Positions 18,479 through 19,544 of a stretch of DNA of 19,544 nt are shown piece after piece. Position 1 is the stretch's first letter. Each line of letters opens with the position of its first letter. The position numbers were made by a program, and so were the translations under genes. The notes beneath the pieces are model-generated. The model was not told the DNA's origin. It saw only the letters and a list, made by a program, of their open reading frames with translations, and did no database searches. The stretch is taken from contig BDIU01000585.1 of NCBI GenBank assembly GCA_002118135.1, positions 1 through 19,544 on the forward strand, written 5' to 3'. This stretch comes from Trebouxia sp. TZW2008 (Eukaryota > Chlorophyta > Trebouxiophyceae > Trebouxiales > Trebouxiaceae).

Positions 18479-19512
18479 CTAGAAGACACTTCCAAAGGCG
18501 CTGTCCATTTCCTGCTGGGTGCGGCGCTTCTTGACTGCCTGTGCCTCTTCAGCATCTACTGCAACGCGCCTGCAGCAGTTATTGATAGTGTTTCAATACC
18601 TTGTCTGTGAGCGTTGGCAACCAAAGTGCAGCTGTCCATTTCCTGCTGGGTGCAGCGCTTCTTGACCGCCTGTGCCTCTTCAGCATCTACTGCAACACGC
18701 CTGCAAGAGGGCATCTGAGCACAACAAAAATAGCAACAGCAATAACAGTACATCAGATGACACATGCTAGTACAGGTACTAGCTGTGTATGGCTCAGGTC
18801 CTGAGTTGCCCACACAGCCTGTTTTGAGCATCACAATGATCACATGTGATGCTTGACTGCTGAAAGCTTGTGAGGACAATGTCAATGCAGATGTGCCTGG
18901 ACCAATCTGAAGGACACGATGCAGTGAGAGCTCAAGTGCAAAGCCCCAATTGCTGTGCTGGTCACCAACAGCAGCAGCATCATGGGCTGAAGAAACGAGG
19001 AGCATGTCCCTGGGGCTTTTGGCCAGAGGGGCAGATACTTGCTGAAATACAAGTGACTGCTAGTCAGCAAATGCTTATCTCAGCAAGCTTCCAGTACAGT
19101 GCAGAGAAACCAGCACAATGGTGAGAACTCGCTTTCTGTGCTGGTCATCATTGGCATCAGCGTCATAGGTTCAAGAAAAAAAAGGACAACGCCTAAGGGC
19201 TTTTGGCCATCTATCAAAGGACAAGTTACAGCCAGCAAGCAGCTGGCTACCGCAGACAGGCACAACAATGTGTCTTCATAACAATGACGACTTCTACGTA
19301 GTGACAGCAGCTCACTTTCTGTGCTGGTCATCATTGGCATCAGCGTCATGGGCTGAAGGGAAGAAGGGCATGTCCTGAGGGCTTTTTGCCAAAGGGTGTT
19401 CACTGAAGTATGGGTGCCTCAGGGCTTGTCGGGCTGTGAGGCGCTTTTCTGGGTCATAGGTCAGCAAGCCATTCAAGAGGTTCAAGCCTGTTCTGCTGAG
19501 CTTTGGAAACTC
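18479..19512 (-). CDS. CDK11/CDKG-type cyclin-dependent kinase, C-terminal two exons (partial)
   Basis: The 3' end of a Ser/Thr kinase gene whose catalytic core lies beyond the right edge. Exon 19512-19316 (GTGCAG acceptor, GTGAGC donor) reads LLNGLLTYDPEKRLTARQAL, then RHPYFSEHPLAKSPQDMPFF. This is the subdomain XI region and the P-L-(A/P)-K-S-P tail specific to the CDK11/CDC2L (plant CDKG) group, which couples transcription, splicing and the cell cycle. The last exon, 18569-18479, joins in phase 2 and ends QQEMDSAFGSVF-stop. The intron between (746 bp) holds two decayed copies of the first exon's end and one near-perfect copy of the last exon. If that copy were used as the terminal exon, the C-terminus would differ (separate entry). 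The assignment to CDKG rests on the tail motif; the diagnostic PITSLRE helix is not in view. Confidence 0.85.
18556..18700 (-). CDS. Duplicate last exon of the CDKG kinase (possible alternative terminal exon)
   Basis: Starts at a CTTGCAG acceptor (18700), 131 bp upstream of the last exon, in the same phase 2. It matches RVAVDAEEAQAVKKR-TQQEM nearly base for base. After QQEMDS it diverges to CTLVANAHRQGIETLS and stops at 18556, overlapping the acceptor zone of the distal exon. Using it would replace AFGSVF with a ~24-residue unrelated tail. It could equally be a silent decayed copy; sequence alone cannot decide. Confidence 0.5.
18761..18850 (+). repeat. Dispersed ~85-bp intronic repeat, copy 3
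   Basis: GGTACTAGCTGTGTATGGCT, then CAGGTCCTGAGTTGCC and CCTGTTTTGAGC, matches the copies in the membrane-protein and IVD introns. It lies in the last intron of the kinase gene. Confidence 0.6.
18951..19215 (-). pseudogene. Two decayed copies of the 3' end of the penultimate CDKG exon
   Basis: Homology to the end of exon 19512-19316 recurs with exon ends at 19133 and about 18951, spacings 183 and ~182 bp. The nearer copy keeps GACGCTGATGCCAATGATGA, then CCAGCACAGAAA, but its donor is GCGAGT instead of GTGAGC, and it carries a T-run and frame damage. The farther copy extends back to a TATTTCAGCAAG match of the YFSEHP codons and has lost its donor. Confidence 0.8.
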
Positions 19513-19544
19513 CTGCACATGAGCACAATCCATTGAACAAGCTC

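Overview
The window reads as nuclear DNA of a green alga (Chlorophyta; a trebouxiophyte-like lineage is my best guess, from general impression only). The evidence is short coding exons separated by GT-AG introns, balanced base composition, a Ser-Pro-rich extracellular protein of the kind common in chlorophyte walls, and TGTAA motifs (the usual chlorophyte polyadenylation signal) 33-273 nt past the stop codons. No bacterial-style operons, rRNA or CRISPR arrays were seen.

Layout. An F-box-like/leucine-rich-repeat gene lies on the + strand (about 877-2170) and is convergent with the rest. Four genes follow head-to-tail on the - strand, from right to left. (1) The 3' end of a CDK11/CDKG-type kinase (19512-18479, continuing beyond the right edge). 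(2) A GT90/CAP10 (POGLUT/rumi-like) glycosyltransferase of 2 exons and 379 aa (16115-14449). (3) A complete isovaleryl-CoA dehydrogenase of 6 exons and 423 aa (13561-9495). (4) An unrecognised single-pass membrane protein of 8 exons and 649 aa, with a signal peptide, a PPSPPP stretch, one TM helix and a long cytoplasmic tail (8779-2895). For (2)-(4) I checked splice sites and phases by hand, and every junction keeps frame. A weak, unrecognised coding-like stretch lies at 17892-17097 (-). The genes have no obvious shared pathway.

The striking feature is inside the introns. Ten of the 12 introns longer than 200 bp carry one to four degenerate tandem copies of the neighbouring exon edge, including its splice site. 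Most copies repeat at about 145-185 bp. The copies are broken by stops, frameshifts or deletions, while one copy per array stays intact and in phase. The GT90 intron shows the same at smaller scale: a 65-bp array in which each unit carries the 3' splice-site region. The kinase gene carries a duplicated last exon that could give an alternative C-terminus, and its 3' UTR repeats the last codons plus stop. This looks like an ongoing local process that turns duplicated exon edges into intron. A separate ~85-bp dispersed repeat sits in introns of three unrelated genes.
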